NCBI GenBank assembly: GCA_040219935.1
Contig: JAVJUA010000040.1
Span: 1-64,000, forward strand
DNA length: 64,000 nucleotides
Reading direction: 5' to 3'
Origin: UBA7803 sp040219935
GTDB taxonomy: Bacteria > Pseudomonadota > Gammaproteobacteria > Pseudomonadales > Azotimanducaceae
Below the pieces are notes generated by a model that did not search any database, was not told the DNA's origin, and was given only the letters and a program-made list of their open reading frames with translations. Shown piece by piece: positions 41,893 to 50,885 of the stretch. Position 1 is the stretch's first letter, and every line of letters starts with the position of its first letter. The translations under genes were made by a program, and so were the position numbers.

Positions 41893-42642
41893 ATGGCAGC
41901 TTTGCTCCTGGCGATCTATAGCGCCTGTGCGTACGTTCTGTTTCTTGTTACGTTCCTTTACGCGATCGGGTTCGTGCAGGGCCTGGTCGTTCCCAAGAGC
42001 ATCGACAGCGGCGAGCCCGGCGCGCTGGGCTGGTCGGTGCTGGTGAACCTGGCCCTGCTGACCGTGTTCGCGGTGCAGCACTCGGTGATGGCGCGCCCCG
42101 GCTTCAAGCGCGTGTGGACCCGGATCGTGCCGCCGGCGGCGGAGCGCAGCACCTACGTGCTGCTCGCCAGCCTGGCGCTGGCACTGCTGTTCTGGCAGTG
42201 GCAGCCGCTGCCGCAGCCGGTCTGGTCAATCGATCACGCCGGCGTGGCAGGGCTGATCACGGCGGTGTCGTGGCTCGGTTGGGCGATGGTGCTGGTCAGC
42301 ACGTTCCTGATCAGCCATTTCCACCTGTTCGGTCTGTCGCAGGGCTTCGCCCGGCTGCTGCGGCTGCCGGCCAAGGACGCGCCCTTCGTCACGCCGTCTC
42401 TGTACCGCTACCTGCGCCATCCCATCTACGCGGGCTTCATCGTCGCCTTCTGGGCGGCGCCGCAGATGAGCCTCGGCCATCTGCTGTTCGCGGCGGCGAG
42501 CACCGGCTACATCTTCGTCGGCATCTACTTCGAGGAGCGCGACCTGGTGGCCCACTTCGGCGACCGCTACCGCCAGTACAGGGCCAGCGTCGGCATGCTG
42601 CTGCCGCGGCTGCGCCGCTCCGGCGGCCGCCGGCCCGCGTAG
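41893..42642 (+). CDS. mddA: membrane methyltransferase, candidate methanethiol S-methyltransferase (MddA-like)
   Basis: 249 residues from the ATG at 41893 after AAGGAGG. Five to six membrane helices. The NnrU/ICMT-like family wording is clear: FLYAIGFVQGLVVPKSIDSG, FAVQHSVMARPGFKRVWTR, ERSTYVLLASLALALLFWQW in the middle and PSLYRYLRHPIYAGFIVAFW, FEERDLVAHFGDRYRQYR at the end, with the Arg-His-Pro and Glu-Glu-Arg motifs that bind SAM in ICMT. The first part strongly resembles proteins named MddA, which methylate methanethiol to dimethyl sulfide. Activity is inferred from that likeness. Confidence 0.75.
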   Translation: MAALLLAIYSACAYVLFLVTFLYAIGFVQGLVVPKSIDSGEPGALGWSVLVNLALLTVFAVQHSVMARPGFKRVWTRIVPPAAERSTYVLLASLALALLFWQWQPLPQPVWSIDHAGVAGLITAVSWLGWAMVLVSTFLISHFHLFGLSQGFARLLRLPAKDAPFVTPSLYRYLRHPIYAGFIVAFWAAPQMSLGHLLFAAASTGYIFVGIYFEERDLVAHFGDRYRQYRASVGMLLPRLRRSGGRRPA

Positions 42643-42661
42643 TGGTGGGCGTCGCCTCCCC

Positions 42662-43120
42662 TCAGGCGGGCAGGACGCGACTGTGCTTGACCTCCTTGAG
42701 GCTGAAGGACGACTCGACGTGCATGACGCCCGGAAACTTGAGGATGCGCTGCATGCACAGCTCGGAGAAGTGGTCGATGCTGCGCGCTACCACCTTCATC
42801 AGGTAGTCGTGGGAGCCGCTGGTGGCATAGCACTCGACGATGTGCTCTTCGGCCTGCACGGCGGCGAGGAAGGCCTGTGTCGCCGCGTCCGGCTGCTTCT
42901 CCATGGTGACCAGCACGAAGGCGGTGACGTCGAGACCGAGGCGGCGCTGGTCCACCACCGCCGCATAGCCGCTGATCACCCCGGCCTGCTCGAGCTGGCG
43001 AACCCGGCGGTAGCACGGCGATTCCGACAGCCCCACGCGTTCCGCCAGGGCAACGTTGGACATCCGGCCGTCCTGCTGCAGCAGCCGCAGGATGGCGCGC
43101 TCGGTCTGGTCCAGCTCCAT
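42662..43120 (-). CDS. Lrp/AsnC-family regulator
   Basis: 152 residues. N-terminal helix-turn-helix: LDQTERAILRLLQQDGRMSN, then ALAERVGLSESPCYRRVRQL. The C-terminal RAM domain follows: AFVLVTMEKQPDA, ECYATSGSHDYLMKVVARS and a final strand pair ending SSFSLKEVKHSRVLP. It is divergent from hpd, with a symmetrical palindrome in the gap. Regulation of tyrosine breakdown by amino acid binding is likely, and autoregulation is possible. Confidence 0.92.
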   Translation of the reverse strand: MELDQTERAILRLLQQDGRMSNVALAERVGLSESPCYRRVRQLEQAGVISGYAAVVDQRRLGLDVTAFVLVTMEKQPDAATQAFLAAVQAEEHIVECYATSGSHDYLMKVVARSIDHFSELCMQRILKFPGVMHVESSFSLKEVKHSRVLPA

Positions 43121-43136
43121 GTCTCGCCACCCCTGA

Positions 43137-43160
43137 CTAGAAGGAAGACGTCTATTCTAG
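43137..43160. promoter_or_regulatory. palindromic operator between the Lrp gene and hpd
   Basis: CTAGAA at 43137-43142 and TTCTAG at 43155-43160 form a perfect inverted repeat with a 12-base spacer that itself contains AGACGTCT. A related half, AGTAGACGGAATTCT, follows at ~43168. It lies 17 bases before the regulator start and suits an Lrp dimer array. Confidence 0.65.
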
Positions 43161-43270
43161 CCTCCCAGTAGACGGAATTCTCCTCCATGATGCGTTCTGC
43201 GGGAGCGATGAGGCGCGTTCCTGCTGCACATCTGCGCTAGCATGGCGTTACTTCCCCGTGGAGAATCGCC

Positions 43271-44347
43271 ATGCCCAGCACCGTGGACAACCCCATGGGC
43301 CTCGACGGCTTCGAGTTCGTCGAGTTCTCGGCCCCCGAGCGCGGCACCCTCGAGCCCGTGTTCGAGCGCCTCGGCTTCGTCAACGTCGCCCGTCACCGCT
43401 CCAAGGACGTGCACCTGTGGCGGCAGAACGACGTCAACTTCATCGTCAACTACGAGCCGCGCAGCTACGCCGACTACTACGCTGAAGAGCATGGCCCATC
43501 GGCCTGCGGTATGGCGTTCCGGGTGCGTGACGCGCACAAGGCGTACGACCGGGCGCTGGCCCTGGGCGCTCAGCCCATCGACATCCCCACCGGGCCCATG
43601 GAGCTGCGGCTGCCCGCCATCCGAGGCATCGGCGGTGCGCCGCTGTACCTGATCGACCGCTATCAGGACGGCAGCGCCATTTACGACATCGACTTCGAGT
43701 ATCTCGACGGCGTCGAGCGGCGCCCGGCGGGGGCGGGGCTCGAGGTGATCGACCACCTCACCCACAACGTCTACCGGGGCCGCATGGACTTCTGGGCCCG
43801 CTTTTACGAGAAGCTGTTCAGCTTCCGCGAGATCCGCCATTTCGACATCCGCGGCCAGCAGACGGGCCTCACCTCCCGGGCCATGACCGCGCCGGATGGC
43901 AAGATCCGCATTCCGCTGAACGAGGAGGCGGGCCACGACGGCCAGATCGAGGAGTTTCTCATGGCCTACAACGGTGAGGGCATTCAGCACATCGCCTTCG
44001 CCTGTGACGATCTGCTTGCCGTGTGGGACACCCTGCACGCGCGCGGCGTGCCGTTCATGACGCCGCCGCCGGACACCTACTACGACATGCTCGAGGAGCG
44101 CCTGCCCGGGCACGGCGAGCCGGTGGCGGAGTTGAAGCGGCGCGGCATCCTGCTGGACGGCAGCACCGAGGGCGGCGAGCCGAAGCTCCTGCTGCAGATC
44201 TTCTCAGAGACCGTGATCGGGCCGATCTTCTTCGAGTTCATTCAGCGCAAGCGCGACGAAGGCTTCGGCGAGGGCAACTTCCAGGCCCTGTTCGAATCCA
44301 TGGAGCGCGACCAGATGCGCCGAGGCGCGCTGGGGGGTGGACGATGA
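43271..44347 (+). CDS. hpd: 4-hydroxyphenylpyruvate dioxygenase
   Basis: 358 residues, the normal bacterial size. Iron ligands are His162 (VIDHLTHNVYRG), His240 (EGIQHIAFACDD) and Glu322 (GPIFFEFIQRK), the same pattern as H161/H240/E322 of Pseudomonas HPPD. Start at 43271 after a GGAGA. It turns 4-hydroxyphenylpyruvate into homogentisate with oxygen in the cytoplasm. The downstream gene overlaps by four bases (ATGA). Probably controlled by the divergent Lrp-type regulator. Confidence 0.96.
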   Translation: MPSTVDNPMGLDGFEFVEFSAPERGTLEPVFERLGFVNVARHRSKDVHLWRQNDVNFIVNYEPRSYADYYAEEHGPSACGMAFRVRDAHKAYDRALALGAQPIDIPTGPMELRLPAIRGIGGAPLYLIDRYQDGSAIYDIDFEYLDGVERRPAGAGLEVIDHLTHNVYRGRMDFWARFYEKLFSFREIRHFDIRGQQTGLTSRAMTAPDGKIRIPLNEEAGHDGQIEEFLMAYNGEGIQHIAFACDDLLAVWDTLHARGVPFMTPPPDTYYDMLEERLPGHGEPVAELKRRGILLDGSTEGGEPKLLLQIFSETVIGPIFFEFIQRKRDEGFGEGNFQALFESMERDQMRRGALGGGR

Positions 44348-44892
44348 GCCTGAAGCGCATTCACCACGTCGCCTACCGCTGCAAGGACGCGGCGGAAACG
44401 GTGAAGTTCTATCAGGACGTTCTGGAGATGGACTTTCTGCTGGCCATCGCCGAGGACGAGGTGCCGTCCACCGGCGAGCCGGACCCGTACATGCACGTGT
44501 TCCTGGATGCGGGCCAGGGCAACGTGCTCGCCTTCTTCGAGCTGCCCAACTCGCCGGACATGGGACGTGACCCCAACACGCCCGGCTGGGTGCAGCACAT
44601 CGCCTTCGAGGTGGATTCTCTGGACACCCTGCTGGCGACCAGGCAGCGGGTGGAGGCCGCCGGGCTCGAGGTGGTGGGGCCGGTGGACCATGGCATCTTC
44701 GACTCCATCTACTTCTTCGACCCCAATGGCCACCGCCTGGAGCTCGCCGCCAACAAGGCGTCGGACGAAGACCTGCGGCGGCTCAAGGAGGTGGCGCCCG
44801 CCATGCTCGAGGAGTGGAGCCGCACCAGGAAGGCGCCGCGCCATGCCGCCTGGCTGCACGAGCGGCAGCGCAAGTCGCGGTCGGACTCCTGA
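44344..44892 (+). CDS. VOC-superfamily (glyoxalase/extradiol dioxygenase-like) protein
   Basis: 182 residues, start coupled to hpd (ATGA). One vicinal-oxygen-chelate module of two halves: RIHHVAYRCKDAAETVKFY opens the first and WVQHIAFEVDSLDTL the second, with FFDPNGHRLELAA at the end. His7 or His8, the His of VQHIAF and the Glu of HRLEL would form the 2-His-1-Glu metal site. The place in the operon, between dioxygenase and fumarylacetoacetate-type hydrolase, is where homogentisate ring opening is required; the sequence itself does not show the reaction. Could equally be an isomerase or glyoxalase-like helper. Confidence 0.85.
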   Translation: MSLKRIHHVAYRCKDAAETVKFYQDVLEMDFLLAIAEDEVPSTGEPDPYMHVFLDAGQGNVLAFFELPNSPDMGRDPNTPGWVQHIAFEVDSLDTLLATRQRVEAAGLEVVGPVDHGIFDSIYFFDPNGHRLELAANKASDEDLRRLKEVAPAMLEEWSRTRKAPRHAAWLHERQRKSRSDS

Positions 44893-44902
44893 GGCAGGCT
44901 CG

Positions 44903-45919
44903 ATGAAGCTCGCCAGCCTCAAGGGCGGTCGCGACGGTGGCCTGGTGGTGGTGTCCCGGGACCTGCGGCACGCCTGCCCGGTGCCCGACGTCGCCGCCAC
45001 GCTGCAGCAGGCGCTGGACGACTGGCATGCGGCCGCGCCACGCCTGGAAGCCGTCTACCGTGCGCTGAACGAAGGCACCGCTGCGGACGCGCAGCCGTTC
45101 GATCCGATCGGGTGTGCGGCGCCGCTGCCCCGCGCCTATCAGTGGGCCGACGGCAGCGCCTACGTCAATCACGTGGCGCTGGTGCGCCAGGCCCGGGGCG
45201 CGGAGATGCCGGCGCGGTTCTGGCACGACCCGCTGATGTACCAGGGCGGGTCGGACACCCTGCTCGGCCCCCACGACGACATTGCCGCGGCCAGCGAGGA
45301 CTGGGGCATCGACTTCGAGGCGGAGCTGGCGGTGATCACCGGCGACGTGCCCATGGGCGTTTCCGCTGCCGACGCGCTCGCCTGCGTGCGGCTGCTGACC
45401 CTGGTCAACGACGTGTCGCTGCGGGCGCTGATTCCGGACGAGGTGGCCAAGGGCTTCGGGTTCTTCCACTCGAAGCCGTCCAGCGCCTTCGCGCCGGTGG
45501 CGTTGACCCCGGACGAGCTGGGCGGCGACTGGCGCGACGGCCGGGTGCATGGTCCCGTGCTCTGCCATGTCAACGACGAGCTGTTGGGCACACCTGACGC
45601 CGGCCGTGACATGACCTTCGGCTTCGACGTGCTGATCGCCCATGCGGCGAAGACGCGCCGGCTCGGTGCCGGCTCCATCATCGGCTCCGGTACGGTGTCG
45701 AACCTGCCTGAGGACGAGTCGCGCATCACGGTGGCGGAGGGCGGCGTCGGCCATGCCTGCATCGCCGAGGCGCGGGCCCGGGAGACCGTGCGTTACGGCG
45801 CCCCGCGCACGCCGTTCCTGAGGTTCGGCGACCGGGTGCGCATCGAGATGACAGGTCCGGACGGCGTCAGCCGGTTCGGCGCCATCGATCAGCCGGTGAC
45901 CCAGACGTCCAGCCGGTAG
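44903..45919 (+). CDS. fumarylacetoacetate hydrolase-family protein
   Basis: 338 residues from the ATG at 44903. The FAH fold region has LMYQGGSDTLLGPHDDI, IDFEAELAVITGDVPMG with the metal-binding Glu residues, LRLLTLVNDVSLRALIPDE and GFFHSKPSSAFAPVA, then GAGSIIGSGTVSNLPE, which is typical of bacterial fumarylacetoacetases. It would release fumarate and acetoacetate from fumarylacetoacetate. The place behind hpd supports this. Its last 31 bases overlap the convergent P450 gene. Confidence 0.9.
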   Translation: MKLASLKGGRDGGLVVVSRDLRHACPVPDVAATLQQALDDWHAAAPRLEAVYRALNEGTAADAQPFDPIGCAAPLPRAYQWADGSAYVNHVALVRQARGAEMPARFWHDPLMYQGGSDTLLGPHDDIAAASEDWGIDFEAELAVITGDVPMGVSAADALACVRLLTLVNDVSLRALIPDEVAKGFGFFHSKPSSAFAPVALTPDELGGDWRDGRVHGPVLCHVNDELLGTPDAGRDMTFGFDVLIAHAAKTRRLGAGSIIGSGTVSNLPEDESRITVAEGGVGHACIAEARARETVRYGAPRTPFLRFGDRVRIEMTGPDGVSRFGAIDQPVTQTSSR

Positions 45920-48900
45920 CGGCCCTGCTGGCGCAGCGACTCCACCCAGGCATCACCGTCGGCGGCGGCTGAATCCGTCGACTCCGCGTAGACGGTGGCG
46001 AGCGCGCGCTTCACGTCCGGCTCCATGTGACCGCCGTCGCCGCAGACGTAGACCACGCCCCCTGCCTCCAGCAGCGCCCAGACCCGTTCCCGCTCCCGGC
46101 GCAGCACGTCCTGTACGTAGACGCGCGACTCGCCAGCCCGGGAGAAGGCCACCTCGAGATCGGTGACGCCGGCCGTGGCGGCCGCCTCCAGTTCCTCCCG
46201 GTACAGGTAGTCCTGGTCGGCATGGCGGCAGCCATACAACAGCAGGGCTGGGCCGAGCGCCTGGCCGCCGTCGCGCAGCGCCGCGCGATGCTGAAGGAAG
46301 CCGCGGAACGGTGCCAGGCCGGTGCCGGGTCCGATCATGAGGATCGGCACTGCCGGGTCGGCGGGCAGGTGGAAGTCAGAGTTCTCGCGGACCACGGCAT
46401 ACACCGCATCCCCCGGCCGGCGGGCGGCCAGGTGGCTCGAGCAGACGCCGTGGTACTCACCCGCGCCCGCGCGGGCCGGGCCGGATACTACCCCCACGGT
46501 AATGCTGCAGGTGCCGGGCGCCAGCAGCGGCGACGAGGAGATGGAGTAGTAGCGCGGCGCCATCCACGGAATCATCTCCAGAAAGACGTTGAACGGCAGC
46601 TCGGCAGCGGGGAATGCCTCCAGCAGGTCGAGCACGCTGCGCCGCTTCAGGAACACCTCGGCACGGTAGCGATCGCCCTCCGGGCCTGCGGGTGCCGCCA
46701 GCGCCTCCAGCCGGGCGCGGGTGTCCGGGCAGCGGGTGTGAGCCGCGAGGATAGCGACGTCGCGACGGCTGGCCACTGTCTGCAGCTCGCCGTACACCTC
46801 CGCCAGGCGCCGCACCGACACGGCAGCGTCCCGCGGGAACGGGCTGCGGCGGCCGCCGGTGGCGGTGATGCGTACGTGGTCGCCGTCCTCGAAGCCGAAG
46901 CGGTCCATGGCGCGGCGCACGGTCTGCTCGTGATTGCGGCCCACCACGCACAGGTGGTCGCCGGGCTGATAGCGCACGCCGTCCGGCAGCGCGATCTCCA
47001 CGTGCCGGGTGGAGCGGCCAGACTCGGCCGTGTTCTGCAGCTCCCGGTTGGCGGTCACCGTCATGGGCACCGCGCCGGTGTGGCTCGCCACCGGATGCAC
47101 CGCTACCCGGTCGACCCGCTCTACCTGGAACAGCGGCGCGCTTTCCAGAGGGGTAGAGAAGTCCACGTCCAGCGCCAGCACGCGGCCGACGTCGGTCCAG
47201 AGGCCGCCGAACCAGTCGCGGAACTGGCTGTCCTGATCTTCCCGGGCGTCGGCCTCGCCGCGCTCGCGGATGCGCTCGGCGCCAAGGGCCGCCAGGGCCT
47301 CGTCGATGCGGCGCGGGGTCGCCTGATAGGTGGACGCCCAGTCGCGGTTGCCGCAGCCGAGCACGGCGTAGCGTACGCCGGCGGCCGCCCCCGGAGCCGC
47401 ATCGTCGAGCCAGGCCACGAAGCGGGCGGCGTTGTCCGGCGGTGTGCCGTTGTAGGAGGCGCAGGCGATCACCACGGCGCCGTCGGTGGGCAGCCTGCCG
47501 GCCAGGTCGTCGAGCTCGGCGAGCTGGGTGTCGAAGCCGTTCTGCCGCCCCGACTGGGCGATCTCTCGCGCGAACGCCTCCGTAGAACCCAGGTTCGAAC
47601 CGTACAGCACGTACAGGCGGCCGCCGTGGGCCGGGCGTGCGGTGGCGGCTGTGGCTGTGGCCGCCGCATCGCCCTCCGGCTCCGCCGCCCGGGTCGCCGG
47701 CACGCCCAGGGTGGCGAGCGCCTGGCTGCCCGGCCGTGGCCGCACCCGCAGGGTGAAGCCGTCCGGCTTGATGGACAGGGTCTCCTTCACCTCGAGCTGA
47801 TAGTTCGCATGATCGACCAGCTCGAAGCGCTGCAGGATCATGGCCAGCACCAGAATGGCCTCCTGCATGGCGAACTGGCGGCCGATGCAGGCGCGCTGGC
47901 CGTTGCCGAACGGCTTGTAGGCCCAGTCCGGACGCGCGGCCTCGGCCTCGCGGCTGAACCGCTCCGGGTCGAACGACTCCGGGTCGTCGCCCCACACCGC
48001 CGGGTCGCGGTGCAGCATCAGCGCCAGCACGGTGATGAAGGTGTTGGCCGGCAGCGGGTAGCGGCCGCCGATCACCTCGTCCTGATAGGGATAGAGGCTG
48101 AACGCCGGCGCCGTGGGCCAGAGCCTGAGCGACTCCAGCAGGATGGCGCGCAGGTAGTCGAGCTGGGCGAGCTGCCGCTGATCCGGGGCGGCCACGTCGC
48201 GGCCGAGCACCCGGTCCACCTCGTCGTAGGCGCGCGCCAGCACGTCCGGGTGCTTGAGCAGGAAGTACAGGGTGAAAGACAAGAGCCCGGACGTGGTCTC
48301 GTGGCCGGCGATCAGGAAGGTGTTGATCTGGTAGCGGATGTTCTCGTCCGACAGACGCTCGCCGGTGGTCTTGTCCACGCCCGAGAGCATGTAGCCCAGC
48401 AGGTCCTGGGGGCCATCGTCGTCTTCGGGCGCGCGGCGGCGTTCGCGGATGATCTCGTCCACCAGATCGTTCATGTAGGCGGCGTCGCGCTCGAGCTGGT
48501 CGAGACGCTTGCGCAGGGTCACGCTCTCGAACGGCAGCCCGCGCTGCACCATGCTGGTGTGCAGGGTGCGGGTGAGCGCGTCGATGAAAGGATGGAAGTC
48601 CTGGCGGTAGAACGAGTTGAAGCGGTAGCCGAAGCCGCACAGGCCGATGGTGTCCAGCGCCAGGGCGGTCATGTCATGCACCACGTCGACGTCGTCGTTG
48701 GCGTTCAGCCGCTGCCACTTCAGGCATAGCTGCGAGGCGATGTCGGTCATCATCGGCAGGTAGTCCACCATGGCCCGCTGGCTGAAGGTGGGCAGCAGCA
48801 GGCGATGGGCCTTGCCCCAGTTGGGTGCCTGGGTATCGGCGGTGAACAGGCCGTCGCCGGCAATGGCGCGCACGCGCCGCAGCGGCCCGCGCACGGCCTT

Positions 48901-49119
48901 GTCGAAGCGCGCCTCGTCGCAGAGCTCTCGCACCAGCTCCGCACCGGACACCACCACCAGCGGCGTGCCCATCATGTCGAGCCAGAAGATGGGCCCCTGC
49001 TCCCGCGTGATCTGCATCAGGCTCTGCAGCGGCGCGCCGCGGTCGATGGTCAGCACGTTGCCGAGCAGCGGCTGACCATCGGGGCGGGGAATGGGGGCGA
49101 GGTCGGAACGCGCGCTCAT
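45889..49119 (-). CDS. self-sufficient cytochrome P450-reductase fusion, CYP102-type
   Basis: 1076 residues from the ATG at 49119 (MSARSDLAPIPRP), close to the 1049 of CYP102A1. P450 part: AGHETTSGLLSF (I-helix Thr), ESLRLWPTAP (ExxR), FDPERF and haem loop FGNGQRACIGRQFA with ligand Cys411. A linker rich in Ala/Thr leads to the FMN domain (LYVLYGSNLGSTEAFAREI), then an FAD/NADPH reductase (YYSISSSPL, MIGPGTGLAPFRGFL, YVCGDGGHM). CYP102 enzymes hydroxylate fatty acids and similar compounds using NADPH. The TPR lipoprotein gene ends 10 bases upstream, so both are probably co-transcribed. Its 3' end overlaps the FAH gene. Confidence 0.95.
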   Translation of the reverse strand: MSARSDLAPIPRPDGQPLLGNVLTIDRGAPLQSLMQITREQGPIFWLDMMGTPLVVVSGAELVRELCDEARFDKAVRGPLRRVRAIAGDGLFTADTQAPNWGKAHRLLLPTFSQRAMVDYLPMMTDIASQLCLKWQRLNANDDVDVVHDMTALALDTIGLCGFGYRFNSFYRQDFHPFIDALTRTLHTSMVQRGLPFESVTLRKRLDQLERDAAYMNDLVDEIIRERRRAPEDDDGPQDLLGYMLSGVDKTTGERLSDENIRYQINTFLIAGHETTSGLLSFTLYFLLKHPDVLARAYDEVDRVLGRDVAAPDQRQLAQLDYLRAILLESLRLWPTAPAFSLYPYQDEVIGGRYPLPANTFITVLALMLHRDPAVWGDDPESFDPERFSREAEAARPDWAYKPFGNGQRACIGRQFAMQEAILVLAMILQRFELVDHANYQLEVKETLSIKPDGFTLRVRPRPGSQALATLGVPATRAAEPEGDAAATATAATARPAHGGRLYVLYGSNLGSTEAFAREIAQSGRQNGFDTQLAELDDLAGRLPTDGAVVIACASYNGTPPDNAARFVAWLDDAAPGAAAGVRYAVLGCGNRDWASTYQATPRRIDEALAALGAERIRERGEADAREDQDSQFRDWFGGLWTDVGRVLALDVDFSTPLESAPLFQVERVDRVAVHPVASHTGAVPMTVTANRELQNTAESGRSTRHVEIALPDGVRYQPGDHLCVVGRNHEQTVRRAMDRFGFEDGDHVRITATGGRRSPFPRDAAVSVRRLAEVYGELQTVASRRDVAILAAHTRCPDTRARLEALAAPAGPEGDRYRAEVFLKRRSVLDLLEAFPAAELPFNVFLEMIPWMAPRYYSISSSPLLAPGTCSITVGVVSGPARAGAGEYHGVCSSHLAARRPGDAVYAVVRENSDFHLPADPAVPILMIGPGTGLAPFRGFLQHRAALRDGGQALGPALLLYGCRHADQDYLYREELEAAATAGVTDLEVAFSRAGESRVYVQDVLRRERERVWALLEAGGVVYVCGDGGHMEPDVKRALATVYAESTDSAAADGDAWVESLRQQGRYRLDVWVTG

Positions 49120-49129
49120 GGGTCGGGGC

Positions 49130-50812
49130 TCATATCCTCGAGGTGGTGATCTGAACGTCGGCGTGCTGCCAGGCCACGTCGAAGCGCTGGCGGACGGCGT
49201 CGGCGTCGGCATCCCGGCCCTGGGCGCGCAGCGCCTGCTCGAGCCCGATCAGGGCCCAGCCGTTCTCCGGCATGATGGCCAGATCCTGGCGGTAGGTCTG
49301 CTCCGCGGCGGCTGCGTCGCCGCGCGCGAGCTGCAGCACCCCGAGCGAGTGCCGCACCGGGTAGTACCAGTTGGGCGGCTCGTTGTAGGGCAGGGCGTCC
49401 TCCTGGGCGACGGCCTGCGTGAGCTTGGCGATGGCGGCATCGAGGTCGCCGCGGGCGGCATCGATCTCGGCATTCAGCACCAGCTCGGCCACGGCCAGCA
49501 GCGCATCGCCGCTGTCGCGCCCGAAGAACGTCACGTCCGCCATGGCGGGCTCGGCGCGCAGTGCCGCCAGCGCGGCGGCCTGGGCGGCGGCGGCATCGGC
49601 GTCGCCCTTGCCGAGCAGCGCGCGGCCGCGGGCGTAGTGCCACACCCCTCGGGCATAGAGCAGGTCGGCGTCCGGTTCCGGCGTGGCGAGAATGTCGTCC
49701 CAGGCGCCGAAGCGCACCTGGGCGAAGGCCGGCTGCATCAGGAAGTGCTGGGCCACGCCCATGCCCGGTGCGCGCAGCAGCTCCGGGGTGAGCTGGGCGG
49801 CGGTGCCCTGGGCCATGGCGAAGGCCTGGCTGCTCCAGCCCTCGATGGCGGCCGTGATCCAGCCGAAGTGCCAGTTGTGGGGGATGTAGCCGGCCAGGTA
49901 GATGGGGCTGTTGGAGCGGCAGGCGCGGATGAAGGCCGAGTCGGCGTCCGCCGCCTTCATGTTGTTCAGCGTGGCGTCGTGATAACGGCCGATGCGGATG
50001 TAGATGTGCGCCGGCATGTGCACCAGGTGCCCGGCGGCTGGTGCCAGGTCGGCCAGCTTGTCGGCGTAGGGCTCCGCGCGGCCGGCGTCGCTGGACTGCT
50101 CCACGGCGTGGATGTAGAGGTGGATAGCGCCGATGTGGTCCGGGTCGATGGCCAGCGCCTGCTCGATGGTGCCGACGATCTCGGCCGTCCACGGCCGCTC
50201 CTCGCCGTCGGCCAGCCAGAAGTCCCACGGGTGCAGGTCCATGAGCGCCTCGGCGGTGAGCGCGAGGATGTCCTCGTCGTCGGGGAACTGCCGGGCCACG
50301 GCCCGCATGGCGTCGGCGTAGGCCTGGTCCAGGGCGGTGCGATCCTCGGAGGGTTCGGGCTGGTAGCGGGCCAGCAGCGCCGCGGTCAGCGCCCGCTCCT
50401 TGTCGTTGCCGTCCTGGGTTGTGAGTTCATGGGCCGTGCTCGCCAGATGATGGGCGCGCGGCGCGTTGTCCGGCTCCATGGCGGCGTTGACGTTGGGGCC
50501 GAGCACCAGGGCGCTGCCCCAGTAGCACATGCCGCAGTCGGGGTCGTGGGCGGCGGCCTCGGTGAACGCAAAGTCGGCGGCGGCGTGGTTGAAGGCGAAG
50601 GCCAGCGCCAGGCCCTGGTCGAAGTAGCGCTGTGCCGTCTCCGATTTCGTGGTGATGGGAAAGTGCAGGGGCCCGAGGCCGGTGAACAGCGGCTGGCGCC
50701 AGGCTTCCTCCTCCGGCGCGCCGGCAGCGGCGCCATCGTTGCTGGTATCCGTACCGGAGGGACTGCAGGCGGCGAGCAGCAGGCACGCCGTCAGGAGAAT
50801 GGATCGGTTCAT
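49130..50812 (-). CDS. TPR-containing lipoprotein
   Basis: 560 residues from the ATG at 50812 (MNRSILLTACLLLAACS), a lipoprotein signal with its Cys at ~residue 16. The body holds many TPR-like helical pairs: FDQGLALAFAFNHAAADFAF, DPDCGMCYWGSALVLGPN, IAIDPDHIGAIHLYIHAVE-like (LAIDPDHIGAIHLYIHA) and LVHMPAHIYIRIGRYHDA. This series is common in a family of bacterial periplasmic TPR proteins without known role; the CxxC and repeated His could bind metal. Ends 10 bases before the P450 gene. Confidence 0.82.
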   Translation of the reverse strand: MNRSILLTACLLLAACSPSGTDTSNDGAAAGAPEEEAWRQPLFTGLGPLHFPITTKSETAQRYFDQGLALAFAFNHAAADFAFTEAAAHDPDCGMCYWGSALVLGPNVNAAMEPDNAPRAHHLASTAHELTTQDGNDKERALTAALLARYQPEPSEDRTALDQAYADAMRAVARQFPDDEDILALTAEALMDLHPWDFWLADGEERPWTAEIVGTIEQALAIDPDHIGAIHLYIHAVEQSSDAGRAEPYADKLADLAPAAGHLVHMPAHIYIRIGRYHDATLNNMKAADADSAFIRACRSNSPIYLAGYIPHNWHFGWITAAIEGWSSQAFAMAQGTAAQLTPELLRAPGMGVAQHFLMQPAFAQVRFGAWDDILATPEPDADLLYARGVWHYARGRALLGKGDADAAAAQAAALAALRAEPAMADVTFFGRDSGDALLAVAELVLNAEIDAARGDLDAAIAKLTQAVAQEDALPYNEPPNWYYPVRHSLGVLQLARGDAAAAEQTYRQDLAIMPENGWALIGLEQALRAQGRDADADAVRQRFDVAWQHADVQITTSRI

Positions 50813-50885
50813 GGTCGTCACCCCTCACGTGATCGTGGCCGCCAAGATCATACGCGCCGAGCTCGGGTGGGGGTACCCGCGCGCC

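Noticed and set aside
46457..48640. 727-codon frame inside the P450 fusion gene
   Set aside because: Same strand, shifted frame of a gene with complete haem, FMN and FAD motifs.
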